64,000 nt of DNA from Rhodobiaceae bacterium (GTDB lineage: Bacteria; Pseudomonadota; Alphaproteobacteria; Rhizobiales; Tepidamorphaceae). The position numbers and the translations under genes were made by a program. Location: assembly GCA_020637895.1 (NCBI GenBank), contig JACKJP010000003.1:124001-188000 (forward strand), written 5' to 3'. Below, one piece after another: positions 1 to 11,719 of the stretch. Below the pieces are notes generated by a model. The model saw nothing but the letters and a program-made list of their open reading frames with translations, searched no databases and was not told the origin of the DNA. How positions within the stretch are numbered: the stretch's first letter is position 1; every line of letters begins with the position of its first letter.

Positions 1-625
1 CTTCGACGATCAGCGTGTTGGAGCTGTGCTCGTCGAAGCCGATCATCGCGGCGATAGGACCCGTAAACAGTGTGAAACCGCCTGAAACGAGCGCGCAATA
101 GGTGCCGTTGGCGTGCATCGTCTGCACCGCGATACGGGCGCCGGGCGTCAGGCTGATGCGCCCGGCTATGACCTGGTCGACCACCGCGGCCGACAGCCCC
201 CTGAGCAGGCCGACGCGCTCACGCAAGGCCGGTTCGAAAGCGATCTCTCCGCGCATGGCGCGTTCGGTGATCGCGGCAATGTGGTCCTTGATGCCGAGTT
301 CGGCTGCGAGTTCGTCGATGCACTCCTGGCCGATCATGGTTGAATCCATGTCGGCGATGAAAAGACGCTTGCGACGGCGATCCCCGATCTCGACGGCAAC
401 ATCGACGGGCATGCCGTAAAGCGCATCGCGGGCGGCGGCGCGCGCACCCTCAAGCGTTGGTGCATTGAGTGTCAGTACACCAGCCTCGGGCCCGAGAATG
501 TCGGGATCGGCCGCCGGCATCACCGCAGCCGCCAGTCGTTCCAGCGCCACATCGCGGCTTTGCGTGTCGCCCGGGCGTGCTATCACGGTTGCGGCCAGCA
601 ACGGCCCGGTATCCTGTTCGGCCAT
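1..625 (-). CDS. serB: Phosphoserine phosphatase SerB (5' part, runs off window)
   Basis: Last step of serine synthesis: removes phosphate from O-phosphoserine in the cytosol. Translating the minus strand from the ATG at 625 gives about 208 residues before the window edge. HAD motif I is visible as ADMDSTMI at residues 91-98, with the catalytic aspartates D92 and D94, followed later by the VSGGFT segment (motif II). The first 85 residues form the usual SerB N-terminal extension. The C-terminal third is outside the window. The start codon lies only 9 bases from the proposed TTG start of the divergent miaA, so the two genes share a very short control region. Confidence 0.9.
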   Translation of the reverse strand, partial: MAEQDTGPLLAATVIARPGDTQSRDVALERLAAAVMPAADPDILGPEAGVLTLNAPTLEGARAAARDALYGMPVDVAVEIGDRRRKRLFIADMDSTMIGQECIDELAAELGIKDHIAAITERAMRGEIAFEPALRERVGLLRGLSAAVVDQVIAGRISLTPGARIAVQTMHANGTYCALVSGGFTLFTGPIAAMIGFDEHSSNTLIVE

Positions 626-634
626 GGAGTTCCC

Positions 635-1564
635 TTGAGCGCGGTAAAACGGAATGTCGTCCTTATCGCCGGACCGACCGCCAGCGGCAAGTCGGCTGTC
701 GCGCTTTCGCTTGCCGAGGACCATCGCGGCGTGGTGATCAATGCCGATTCCATGCAGGTCTATCGAGAACTGTCGATCCTGACTGCGCGGCCGACGGCGG
801 AGGAGGCGTCGCGTGCGCCGCACCGGCTTTATGGCCACGTTCCAGCATCCGAGCCCTATTCGGCCGGGCGTTTCGCGATCGAGGCGGAAGCTGTCGTCGC
901 CGAGGCGCATGCCGACGGGCTGTTGCCGATCTTCGCGGGTGGAACGGGTCTCTACCTGAAGAGCCTAATTGAGCCCATGTCACCCATTCCGACGATCGAC
1001 GAAACCGTGCGCCAGCGCCAGAGAGCGGCAATGGAGGCGGAGGGACCCGAAGAGCGACATTGCCTGCTGCAATCAGTCGATCCGGAAAGCGCAGCGCGCA
1101 TTTCCCCGTCCGATACGCAGCGTATCGTCCGTGCGCTCGAAGTTGCCGAGGCGACAGGCAGGACGCTCACCGAGTGGCACGGGGCGGCGAAGGCCCCGCC
1201 GATTCTCGATGCGGATGAGATCGTAAAGATCGTTCTTTGGCCCGAGCGCGAATGGCTTCGGCAACGTATTGCCGCGCGCTTCCATCTGATGGTCGCAAAC
1301 GGCGCGCTCGAAGAGGCTTCGCGATATCGCGCGCTCGGTCTCTCTGACGAACTTCCGGCGACACGGGCCCATGGGCTGCGGGCGATGATGAAGGTCGCGG
1401 CCGGCGAAATGGATATGGAAACCGCCATCCAGGGCGTGATCGATGAGACGCGACAATATGCCAAGCGGCAGTTCACATGGTACCGGCATCAGTTCGCCGG
1501 CTGGCCGCAGATAGACCCGGCAGCGGGCAACGTGGCAGCGATTATCGCGGGTATGCTGGGCTGA
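635..1564 (+). CDS. miaA: tRNA dimethylallyltransferase MiaA
   Basis: Transfers a dimethylallyl group to A37 of tRNAs that read UNN codons. The P-loop GPTASGKS lies at residues 13-20 and the INADSMQVY segment follows. I chose the TTG at 635 because GGAG sits 5 bases upstream and the protein then starts 12 residues before the P-loop, giving 309 residues, normal for the family. The in-frame ATG at 560 would add 25 residues and overlap serB, so it is unlikely. Divergent from serB; the ilv leader region follows. Confidence 0.92.
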   Translation: MSAVKRNVVLIAGPTASGKSAVALSLAEDHRGVVINADSMQVYRELSILTARPTAEEASRAPHRLYGHVPASEPYSAGRFAIEAEAVVAEAHADGLLPIFAGGTGLYLKSLIEPMSPIPTIDETVRQRQRAAMEAEGPEERHCLLQSVDPESAARISPSDTQRIVRALEVAEATGRTLTEWHGAAKAPPILDADEIVKIVLWPEREWLRQRIAARFHLMVANGALEEASRYRALGLSDELPATRAHGLRAMMKVAAGEMDMETAIQGVIDETRQYAKRQFTWYRHQFAGWPQIDPAAGNVAAIIAGMLG

Positions 1565-1643
1565 AATGATTGCCGCTTGACCGAATGAAGCGGCGTGAAT
1601 AGTCTGCCGCCCTCAAATGGTGAAGAGAGAAGCGTTCGGACCA

Positions 1644-1706
1644 ATGCGTTCAGACCTCAACCTTATCGTAGTAGTAGGCGTGCGCGCCGGGGGCGCGGCG
1701 GGATAG
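1644..1706 (+). CDS. ilv leader peptide (attenuation control)
   Basis: A 20-residue reading frame, ATG to TAG, containing the run LNLIVVVGV: Leu, Leu, Ile, Val, Val, Val, Gly, Val. This density of branched-chain codons directly upstream of an intrinsic terminator and the ilv genes is the hallmark of translation-coupled attenuation. Ribosome stalling at these codons when Ile/Val/Leu-tRNA is scarce would favour an antiterminator and read-through. The terminator begins 26 bases after the stop codon. The ribosome-binding site is weak (AG-rich stretch about 13 bases upstream). Confidence 0.8.
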   Translation: MRSDLNLIVVVGVRAGGAAG

Positions 1707-1731
1707 TCCTGCCGTGACCGAAGGTGCGCAC

Positions 1732-1756
1732 AAGGGGCTTTAAGGCCCCTTTTTTA
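1732..1756 (+). terminator. Attenuator terminator before ilvB
   Basis: Hairpin with arms AAGGGGC (1732-1738) and GCCCCTT (1745-1751), loop TTTAAG, followed by a T run. It lies between the leader peptide and the acetolactate synthase gene, 54 bases before the start codon, so it can only act as an attenuator. Confidence 0.82.
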
Positions 1757-1809
1757 TTGCGCGGAATACCGCTAATTGCGACGGCGGTCGAATTGGAGAG
1801 TGTAGAAAG

Positions 1810-3576
<1,767 letters not shown>

Positions 3577-3607
3577 GCGCTAAAGTCACACCTGAAAGGC
3601 CAGAGCC

Positions 3608-4150
3608 ATGAACCAGCCCGCTTCCGCCTATTTCCTGCAGCATGCCGAGGAAAAGGCCGTAACCCATACGCTCAGCGTCCTCGTCGATAACGAACCGGGC
3701 GTTCTCGCCCGCGTCATCGGCCTGTTTTCCGGGCGCGGCTACAATATCGACAGCCTCACTGTCTCCGAGACCGAGCATGAGGCGCATCTGTCGCGCATCA
3801 CGATCGTCACCACCGGCACGCCTATGGTGCTGGAGCAGATCAAGCATCAGCTTGAGCGGCTTATACCCGTTCACCGCGTTCACGATCTGACCGCAGAGGG
3901 CCGTTCGCTGGAACGCGAACTGCTGATGGTGAAGGTCGCCGGGCAGGGCGAACAGCGCGTCGAGGCGCTTCGCCTCGCCGATGCTTTCCGCGCACAGGTG
4001 ATCGACGCCACGCAGACGCATTTCGTGTTTGAACTGACCGGCCGGACGTCGAAGATCGAGCAGTTCATCGAGATCATGCAGCCGCTCGGTCTGGTTGAAA
4101 TCGCGCGTACGGGGATTGCCGCCGTGGCGCGCGGCCCGGAGCCGATGTAA
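3608..4150 (+). CDS. ilvH: Acetolactate synthase small (regulatory) subunit
   Basis: Activates the large subunit and confers valine feedback inhibition. The protein has 180 residues. An ACT domain starts at about residue 19 (HTLSVLVDNEPGVLARVIGLF, then GYNIDSLTV), followed by the second domain typical of IlvH/IlvN. It is in the same operon as the catalytic subunit, 31 bases downstream, and is followed by a terminator-like hairpin. Confidence 0.95.
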   Translation: MNQPASAYFLQHAEEKAVTHTLSVLVDNEPGVLARVIGLFSGRGYNIDSLTVSETEHEAHLSRITIVTTGTPMVLEQIKHQLERLIPVHRVHDLTAEGRSLERELLMVKVAGQGEQRVEALRLADAFRAQVIDATQTHFVFELTGRTSKIEQFIEIMQPLGLVEIARTGIAAVARGPEPM

Positions 4151-4170
4151 AGCCCGTTTTCCATGCGTTC

Positions 4171-4204
4171 GCGGCAGGGCGCGCATGCGCCCGCCGCTCT
4201 TTGA
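4171..4204 (+). terminator. Terminator-like hairpin after ilvH
   Basis: GCGG and GGGCGC (4171-4182) pair with GCGCCC and CCGC (4187-4197) around a GCAT loop with a small internal bulge, followed by TCTTTGATTT. It would end the ilv operon before the exporter genes. Confidence 0.6.
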
Positions 4205-4249
4205 TTTGCGGCGCACCTGAGACACGATCCGGGCGCAAGAGGAACTTCT

Positions 4250-4843
4250 GTGAGCCTGGAAATCGTTCTGGCGGCGTTGTGGTTTGCGATGGTCGCGGCG
4301 ATCTCGCCGGGGCCGAACAATATTCTTTTGCTGACCTCAGGCGTCAATTTCGGCTTTGCCAGAACGATCCCGCATATTCTCGGGGCGGTCAGCGGCGCGT
4401 TTGTCCTGCAGCTAGGCATCGGCTTTGGCATCGGCGCGCTGCTTCAGGCCTATCCGCCCATTCATCTCGGGCTGAAGGTAGCTGGCGCTGCCTATCTCAT
4501 CTATCTGGCCTGGCGCACGGCGACGACCCGGTCGATGGCGACAAATGGCGGTGAGGGAAAGCCGCTGACGCCGCTGCAGGCTGCCGGCCTTATCTGGGTC
4601 AATCCGAAAGCGTGGGTGATGAGCATCACGGCGCTTTCGGTATTCTCGACTGTCGAAAGCCCCTATCTCGGGGTGCTGACGGTGTCAGTTGCGTTCTTTA
4701 TCGCCAATCTCGTGTGCAATTCGGCCTGGGCCGGCTTCGGGATCATGCTGCGCAACTGGCTGGCCGATCCGGTCCGGCTCAAATGGTTCAACATCACGAT
4801 GGGCGTGATGTTGCTGGCAACGCTCATCCCATTGCTGAAATGA
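4250..4843 (+). CDS. LysE/RhtB-family amino-acid exporter, copy 1
   Basis: A 197-residue inner-membrane protein. It begins with the family signature AAISPGPNNILLLTSGVNFG and has about six hydrophobic segments. The GTG start at 4250 has AGAGGA about 8 bases upstream. LysE/RhtB proteins export amino acids or homoserine lactones; the substrate here cannot be told from sequence. Its stop overlaps the start of a second, closely similar exporter (ATGA), so the two are translationally coupled and probably arose by tandem duplication. Confidence 0.88.
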   Translation: MSLEIVLAALWFAMVAAISPGPNNILLLTSGVNFGFARTIPHILGAVSGAFVLQLGIGFGIGALLQAYPPIHLGLKVAGAAYLIYLAWRTATTRSMATNGGEGKPLTPLQAAGLIWVNPKAWVMSITALSVFSTVESPYLGVLTVSVAFFIANLVCNSAWAGFGIMLRNWLADPVRLKWFNITMGVMLLATLIPLLK

Positions 4844-5433
4844 CTTTCGATATCCTGCTTGCCGCTGCGATCTTCTCCTTTGCCGGGTCGATGACGCCCG
4901 GTCCCAACAACTTCATGCTTCTCGCGTCCGGTGTGAATTTCGGCTTCCGCCGAACGATCCCGCATATGGCGGGCATTCTGGTCGGCATGATGACGCTGAT
5001 GCTGGCGGTCGGATTTGGCCTCGGCTCGCTGCTCAACGCCTATCCCTCGCTGCATCTTGCCTTGAAGATCATCGGCGCCGCCTATCTGCTCTATCTGGCG
5101 TGGCGGATCGGCAGCGCACGGACCATGGGCAAGGGGAGTGACCGCACCGAGCCGATGACCGCGTTCCAGGCAGGGCTTTTCCAATGGGTCAATCCGAAGG
5201 CCTGGGTCGTCGCGCTGACGGCGATGTCGCTCTTCTCGCTACCCGAGGAACCCTATCGTTCGGCGATCGCGGTCAGCCTTGCCTGCATTACCCCGATGTT
5301 CCTGTCGGTCACGGTCTGGTCGGGCTTCGGCGTTGCGCTGCGCGACTGGCTTGCCGACCCGGTGCGTTTGAAATGGTTCAACATCACGATGGGCGTGCTG
5401 CTGGTGCTGACGCTCTATCCTATGCTCGCGTGA
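4840..5433 (+). CDS. LysE/RhtB-family amino-acid exporter, copy 2
   Basis: Also 197 residues, with the same plan as its upstream neighbour: SMTPGPNNFMLLASGVNFGF, WVNPKAWVVALTAMS near the middle, and an almost identical C-terminus (NWLADPVRLKWFNITMGV in the first, DWLADPVRLKWFNITMGV in this one). The ATG at 4840 overlaps the stop of copy 1 by four bases. A longer in-frame extension upstream exists but only reads through copy 1 out of frame. The pair may work as homo- or hetero-oligomers, which is inference. Confidence 0.88.
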   Translation: MTFDILLAAAIFSFAGSMTPGPNNFMLLASGVNFGFRRTIPHMAGILVGMMTLMLAVGFGLGSLLNAYPSLHLALKIIGAAYLLYLAWRIGSARTMGKGSDRTEPMTAFQAGLFQWVNPKAWVVALTAMSLFSLPEEPYRSAIAVSLACITPMFLSVTVWSGFGVALRDWLADPVRLKWFNITMGVLLVLTLYPMLA

Positions 5434-5460
5434 ACTGCCTGAATCAGGCAATACAAACGC

Positions 5461-6570
5461 ATGTCTTTTTCACCGCAGCAGGACCGGGCGCTCAAGGCCG
5501 TGTCGCGCTGGCTCCGCGACGGGGACCGGCAGGTCTTCCGCCTGTTCGGCTATGCCGGCACGGGCAAGACGACGCTGGCGCGCCACATTGCCGAGGGCGT
5601 CGATGGGGAGGTGCTGTTCGCCGCATTCACCGGCAAGGCGGCACAGGTGCTGCGGGCCAGGGGTGCGCATAACGCCCGCACGATCCATTCGCTGATCTAC
5701 AGGCCGCGCGGGGAGGCAGAAGAAGACGAGGAGGGCAATGTGACGCCGCTCTTCTCGCTCAACCGGCAAAGCCCGCTCGCACAGGCCGATCTTGTCATCA
5801 TCGACGAGTGCTCGATGGTCGATGAAGCGCTCGGGCGTGATCTGCTCTCCTTCGGTACGCCTGTGCTGGTGCTTGGCGATTCGGGCCAGCTCCCGCCCGT
5901 CTCGGGCGGCGGGTTCTTTACCGAGCACGAGCCGGACATCATGCTCGACGAAATCCACCGGCAGGCCCGCGACAATCCGATCATCGACATGGCGCAGACC
6001 GTGCGCGAGGGCGGGACGCTGGATTACGGCCGCTACGGCGAAAGCCGGGTCATCAGCCGGGGCGAGATCGACAGCGAGCAGGTGATGGCGGCACAGCAGG
6101 TGCTGGTCGGCATCAACCGGACTCGCAAGCGCTTCAATCAACGGCTTCGCGAACTCAACGGCTTCTCAGGACTGCTGCCGCAGGCCGGCGACAAGCTGGT
6201 CTGTCTGAGGAACAACGCGGAAAAAGGGCTGCTGAATGGCGGTCTCTGGCGCGTTGCCTCGGTCGGCAAGGCGCGGGCGCAGCGCATCGACATGATGGTG
6301 ATGCCCGATGAGGAGGGCCCCTATGCCACACCGCAGAAGATCCGCCTGCACCGGGCGGTGTTCGAAGGCGATGGCGAGGTGCCCTGGGCGGTCCGGCGCG
6401 CCTATGACGATTTCGATTTCGGCTATGCGCTGACCGTGCACAAGGCGCAAGGCTCGCAGTGGGACGAGGTGGTGCTTTTCGACGAGAGCTTTGCGTTCCG
6501 CGATACGCGCGCGCAGTGGCTCTATACGGCGGTGACGCGTGCGGCGACGCGGCTAACGGTCGTGCGCTGA
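5461..6570 (+). CDS. SF1B DNA helicase, RecD2/Dda-like
   Basis: A 369-residue ATP-dependent DNA helicase. Walker A reads GYAGTGKTT (about residues 30-38), Walker B is VIIDECSMVDE, motif III is LGDSGQLPPV, and the C-terminal UvrD_C_2-type motif is YALTVHKAQGSQWDEVVLF followed by YTAVTRA. It is the compact form without the large N-terminal domain of RecD2, so it more resembles phage Dda. Likely role in repair or replication-fork processing. Its 3' end overlaps the convergent folK by 18 bases. Confidence 0.88.
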   Translation: MSFSPQQDRALKAVSRWLRDGDRQVFRLFGYAGTGKTTLARHIAEGVDGEVLFAAFTGKAAQVLRARGAHNARTIHSLIYRPRGEAEEDEEGNVTPLFSLNRQSPLAQADLVIIDECSMVDEALGRDLLSFGTPVLVLGDSGQLPPVSGGGFFTEHEPDIMLDEIHRQARDNPIIDMAQTVREGGTLDYGRYGESRVISRGEIDSEQVMAAQQVLVGINRTRKRFNQRLRELNGFSGLLPQAGDKLVCLRNNAEKGLLNGGLWRVASVGKARAQRIDMMVMPDEEGPYATPQKIRLHRAVFEGDGEVPWAVRRAYDDFDFGYALTVHKAQGSQWDEVVLFDESFAFRDTRAQWLYTAVTRAATRLTVVR

Positions 6571-7059
6571 GGCGGGTGACCAGGGCGGTGAGACCCGTTC
6601 GACGGGCTCGTTCGCAAATGTTGCGGCAGCATCGGCAATGCGACGCCCGGACAATACGAGATCGGGCCGGATTTCGGCCAACGGTATCAGCACGAAGGCG
6701 CGGTTGAAGAGCTCGCGGTGCGGGATCGCCAGATCCTCGGCCGCCAGCTCACGATTGCCCAGAAAGAGAATATCGATATCGATCAGGCGCGGCCCCCAGC
6801 GCCTGCCCGGTTGCCGCCCGAGGTCGCGCTCGATCATCTTTACGCGGGCAAGCAGCGTGTCCGGCGCAAGTTCGGTTTCGCCGACGGCGCAGGCGTTCAG
6901 GAATGCTGGCTGATCGGTCACGCCCCAGGGCGGGGTTTGGTAAATCGAGGAAGACTTGAGGAACGCAATGTCGTTGCCGTCGAACAGCGCCTCAAGCGCG
7001 CTTTCGATGTTGGCTGCGCGGTCGCCGAGATTGCTGCCGAGGCTGAATCCCGCTTCCAT
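6553..7059 (-). CDS. folK: 2-amino-4-hydroxy-6-hydroxymethyldihydropteridine pyrophosphokinase
   Basis: Folate synthesis: moves pyrophosphate from ATP to 6-hydroxymethyl-dihydropterin. The protein has 168 residues with the signatures FSLGSNLGDR at the N-terminus and RRWGPRLIDIDILFLG in the middle (family motif RWGPR.LD.DIL). Last gene of a folP-folB-folK operon on the minus strand, 6 bases after folB. The C-terminal end overlaps the convergent helicase gene. Confidence 0.94.
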   Translation of the reverse strand: MEAGFSLGSNLGDRAANIESALEALFDGNDIAFLKSSSIYQTPPWGVTDQPAFLNACAVGETELAPDTLLARVKMIERDLGRQPGRRWGPRLIDIDILFLGNRELAAEDLAIPHRELFNRAFVLIPLAEIRPDLVLSGRRIADAAATFANEPVERVSPPWSPASAHDR

Positions 7060-7065
7060 CGCCGG

Positions 7066-7428
7066 TCAACGCTGCCGGCTGATCTCGACGCCGATGGATT
7101 TGAAAGCGCCAGGTACCGGCGCGCCGGGCTTGCGCACCTCGATGCGCAGCGCATCGACGGCTTCTATTTCTTCGAAAACCGCGTCGGAGATGTTCTCGGC
7201 AAGCTCTTCCAGCAAGCCGACGCGGGGTCCGTCAACGACGGTGCGACGGACGATCTCGTAGACATGATCGTAGCGAACCGGGGCGCTGTTGTGATCCTTC
7301 CGCTCCGCGGCACGGGTCGTCGTATAGCAGTCGATATCAATCTCGAAACGCTGACCCAGATGGGCTTCCTCGTCGAAGAGGCCATGATGGGCAAACAGCG
7401 TGATGCCGTGGCAGAAGATACGATCCAT
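7066..7428 (-). CDS. folB: Dihydroneopterin aldolase
   Basis: Cleaves dihydroneopterin to hydroxymethyl-dihydropterin and glycolaldehyde in folate synthesis. The 120 residues match the family. The N-terminus IFCHGITLFAHHGLFDEEAHLGQRF is the usual FolB start and YDHVYEIV follows. Placed between folP (5 bases upstream) and folK (6 bases downstream), which confirms the call. Confidence 0.93.
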   Translation of the reverse strand: MDRIFCHGITLFAHHGLFDEEAHLGQRFEIDIDCYTTTRAAERKDHNSAPVRYDHVYEIVRRTVVDGPRVGLLEELAENISDAVFEEIEAVDALRIEVRKPGAPVPGAFKSIGVEISRQR

Positions 7429-7433
7429 CTTGT

Positions 7434-9431
<1,998 letters not shown>

Positions 9432-9460
9432 CGCGCCCGCCAGTTTGGCTGTTCAAAGAC

Positions 9461-9488
9461 AAAGGGCCCGGAAACGGGCCCTTTATTG
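9461..9488 (+). terminator. Terminator after ilvC
   Basis: Perfect 10-bp stem AAAGGGCCCG / CGGGCCCTTT (9461-9470 and 9475-9484) closed by a GAAA tetraloop and followed by ATTGTTT. Strong hairpin, modest T tract. Confidence 0.85.
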
Positions 9489-9559
9489 TTTGCACCGGAA
9501 CATGTTTCCATGCATCCAATCCCAGCTGACATGCCGGCGGCGAAACGGAGGCCATATCC

Positions 9560-9985
9560 ATGTTTGACACTCTCAAGATCATCCACCTGCTGGCGATGGG
9601 GCTCGGCGTCGGCTTTGCCGTGGTCAAGGCGATACTGGGCGCAAGGGCGCGGCGGGCCGGGGAGGCGGTCGCCGAGGAGCATCGGGCGGTTCAGCAGATC
9701 ACCGGGCGGATCGGCGCATGGTCGCTACTGGCGATCTGGATCACCGGCCTCGCCATGTATTTCATGCGTTACGGTGGCGAGCTGGGTGCGCTCGACTGGA
9801 CGTTCCACGTCAAGCTGCTGTTCGCGGTCATATTCACCGCTCTTACGCTCTATGCCCTCGTCATTTCGGCGAGAGCGCGCGCTTCGGGAACGCGGCCGGA
9901 TGCGGCGATGATGCGGACGGCCGGCATGGCCGGAAGCGTCGCCCTGCTGCTCACGGTCATATTCGCCGTCATCGCGTTCGGTTAG
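9560..9985 (+). CDS. Small integral membrane protein, unknown function
   Basis: 141 residues with four hydrophobic segments (about 5-25, 53-70, 83-102 and 118-140) separated by an Arg/Ala-rich loop near residues 28-50. The His-containing first segment (KIIHLLAMGLGVG) resembles CopD-like or other four-helix haem/copper-associated membrane proteins, but the likeness is too weak to name a function. Alone between ilvC and phzF on the same strand. Confidence 0.7.
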   Translation: MFDTLKIIHLLAMGLGVGFAVVKAILGARARRAGEAVAEEHRAVQQITGRIGAWSLLAIWITGLAMYFMRYGGELGALDWTFHVKLLFAVIFTALTLYALVISARARASGTRPDAAMMRTAGMAGSVALLLTVIFAVIAFG

Positions 9986-10033
9986 GCTCTCGCCAGAGCC
10001 AGGGATTCGGCCTGAGCAGGTCCGGGAGGGCAC

Positions 10034-10936
10034 ATGGAGCACCAATACGCGATCCTCGACGTATTTACCGAGGAACGTTTCGCCGGCAATCCGCTCGCGG
10101 TCGTGTTCGACGCGGACAATTTTCCAACCGAATTCTGTCAGCGCATAGCGCGCGAATTCAACCTGTCGGAGACGGTATTCGTCAGCAGGCCCAGGAATGA
10201 GGCGCACAGTGCCGCCGTGCGCATTTTCACGCCCGTCTCCGAACTGCCGTTCGCCGGCCATCCGACAGTCGGAACGGCTATCCTGCTTGCCCGGCGGCGC
10301 TGGCCGGACGGCGGTTCGCAGGATGGGCTGATCGTCCTGGAAGAGCAGATCGGGCCGGTGCGGGTCGGCGTTTCACTGGGTGGCAAGCGCGGCGACTTTG
10401 CCGAGTTCGACATTCCCAAACTGCCGGTCTCGACATCAACAGATACCGACCGCGAGACGATCGCTGCGGTGATGGGTCTGCAGCCGAAGGAAATCGGGTT
10501 CGAGAACCACAAGCCGTGCGCATTCAGTGCAGGCGTTCCTTACGTGTTCGTGCCGGTCCGGGATATGGCGACGCTGCGGCGCTGCAAAATCAGCAAGCCA
10601 CGCTATGACGAACTGTTCGGCGCCGAAGGTCAGATCTATGTCTACTGCCGCGAGACTGTCAGCCAGAAGAACGATTTCCACGCCCGCATGTTCGCGCCTC
10701 ATATAGGCATTGGCGAGGATCCGGCGACGGGGAGCGCAGCAGCCGCATTTTCGGCAGTCATCCAGACATTCGATACGCCGCCGGCGGGCACCCACAATTA
10801 CCGCATCGAACAGGGTCATATCATGGGAAGGCCCAGCATCATTCATCTGGAGATCAACAGCGAAGGCGGCAAGCTTCGTTCTGTGCGCATAGGCGGCAAT
10901 GCCGTGCTCCTTGCGAGCGGTATTATCACGGTCTGA
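10034..10936 (+). CDS. PhzF-family isomerase/epimerase
   Basis: 300 residues with the PhzF fold. The N-terminus YAILDVFTEERFAGNPLAVV, the catalytic Glu in FNLSETVFV, PFAGHPTVGTA in the first half and GIGEDPATGSAAAAF in the second half are all family signatures. PhzF proteins act as isomerases on small carboxylates. The natural substrate is not inferable and there are no phenazine genes nearby. Single gene, 48 bases after the preceding membrane protein. Confidence 0.9.
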   Translation: MEHQYAILDVFTEERFAGNPLAVVFDADNFPTEFCQRIAREFNLSETVFVSRPRNEAHSAAVRIFTPVSELPFAGHPTVGTAILLARRRWPDGGSQDGLIVLEEQIGPVRVGVSLGGKRGDFAEFDIPKLPVSTSTDTDRETIAAVMGLQPKEIGFENHKPCAFSAGVPYVFVPVRDMATLRRCKISKPRYDELFGAEGQIYVYCRETVSQKNDFHARMFAPHIGIGEDPATGSAAAAFSAVIQTFDTPPAGTHNYRIEQGHIMGRPSIIHLEINSEGGKLRSVRIGGNAVLLASGIITV

Positions 10937-11001
10937 GACTCAGGATATTGTCCGCGCTACGCAGCCGGCAAAGTTTCGGCGCGCAGCTAGGGGGTACTTC
11001 C

Positions 11002-11379
11002 ATGAACAAACTATCGCGCATCTTTTTCAGCTTTGCCTTGCTGTATGGCCTGGCGGGTATTGGTCTCGGCCTGATGATGGCTTCCCATCACGAATACACG
11101 CAGACGCCGACGCACGCCCATACACAGCTTTTGGGCTGGGTCAGCTTTGCGCTGTTCGGACTTTTCTACAATTCGTTCCCGGCGGCGGCCTCGGGCATCA
11201 TGGCCAAGATCCATGTCGTCCTGGCTGTCCTGTCTTCGATTGTGATGCTGATCTCGCTCTACATCTACATTGGCGGCAATGCCTCGGCCGAGCCGGTACT
11301 CGCTATCGCCTCGATGGTCTACGGCGTTTCCTATCTCGCGTTCATCGCAGCGATGGCGCCGGTGATCGCGCGCGGCTGA
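11002..11379 (+). CDS. Small membrane protein, unknown function
   Basis: 125 residues, four predicted membrane segments. Histidines cluster after the first helix (SHHEYTQTPTHAHTQLLGW), a pattern seen in haem-copper-oxidase-related or NnrS-like small membrane proteins, so metal or haem contact is possible. I chose the ATG at 11002 because AGGGGGT lies about 7 bases upstream; the open frame extends 18 codons further. No functional context. Confidence 0.72.
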   Translation: MNKLSRIFFSFALLYGLAGIGLGLMMASHHEYTQTPTHAHTQLLGWVSFALFGLFYNSFPAAASGIMAKIHVVLAVLSSIVMLISLYIYIGGNASAEPVLAIASMVYGVSYLAFIAAMAPVIARG

Positions 11380-11402
11380 CAGGCCCGCGACGGCAACTGA
11401 AA

Positions 11403-11434
11403 GGCCGTCCTGTCGCCGGGGCGGCCCTCTTTCG
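11403..11434 (+). terminator. Terminator-like hairpin
   Basis: GGCCG (11403-11407) and CC pair with GG and CGGCC (11422-11426), followed by CTCTTTCG. Lies just after the membrane protein gene. Confidence 0.45.
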
Positions 11435-11454
11435 CTATTCCTTGGAGGAAGGGG

Positions 11455-11698
11455 CTACATGCCCAGAATCTTCAGCGCCCGCCGAAGCGTGTCGACGGAT
11501 TCCGGTGCTTGCCTTCCTTGTGAAAGGGCGCTTCTCAGGTGGCGCGCAATTCCATGACCTTCGCCTTGTCCCAGCGTCGGAAGGCTCGCCGTCTTCATCG
11601 CCGCATCGATCTTGGCCATGTCGGCCGGGCAGTGGAAGAGTGAGGGCGGGGGTGGCGGCAAAAGACAACGCCAATGCGATTGCTGCTAGTTTCCTCAT
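11455..11698 (-). pseudogene. Small periplasmic protein gene broken by frameshifts
   Basis: Three frames are needed to read one protein. From the ATG at 11698 a signal peptide is read (MRKLAAIALALSFAATPA). The next frame gives HCPADMAKIDAAMKTASL. The third gives DKAKVMELRAT, a stop, then FHKEGKH. The second frame then resumes with ESVDTLRRALKILGM and a TAG at 11455. Together these match the layout of short secreted proteins common in rhizobia (Cys near the mature N-terminus, helical hairpin, conserved ESVDTL...ILG end). At least three indels separate the pieces, several beside short homopolymers. Either a decayed gene or poor local sequence. Confidence 0.65.
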
Positions 11699-11719
11699 TG
11701 CTTCGTAACTCCCCTGTTG

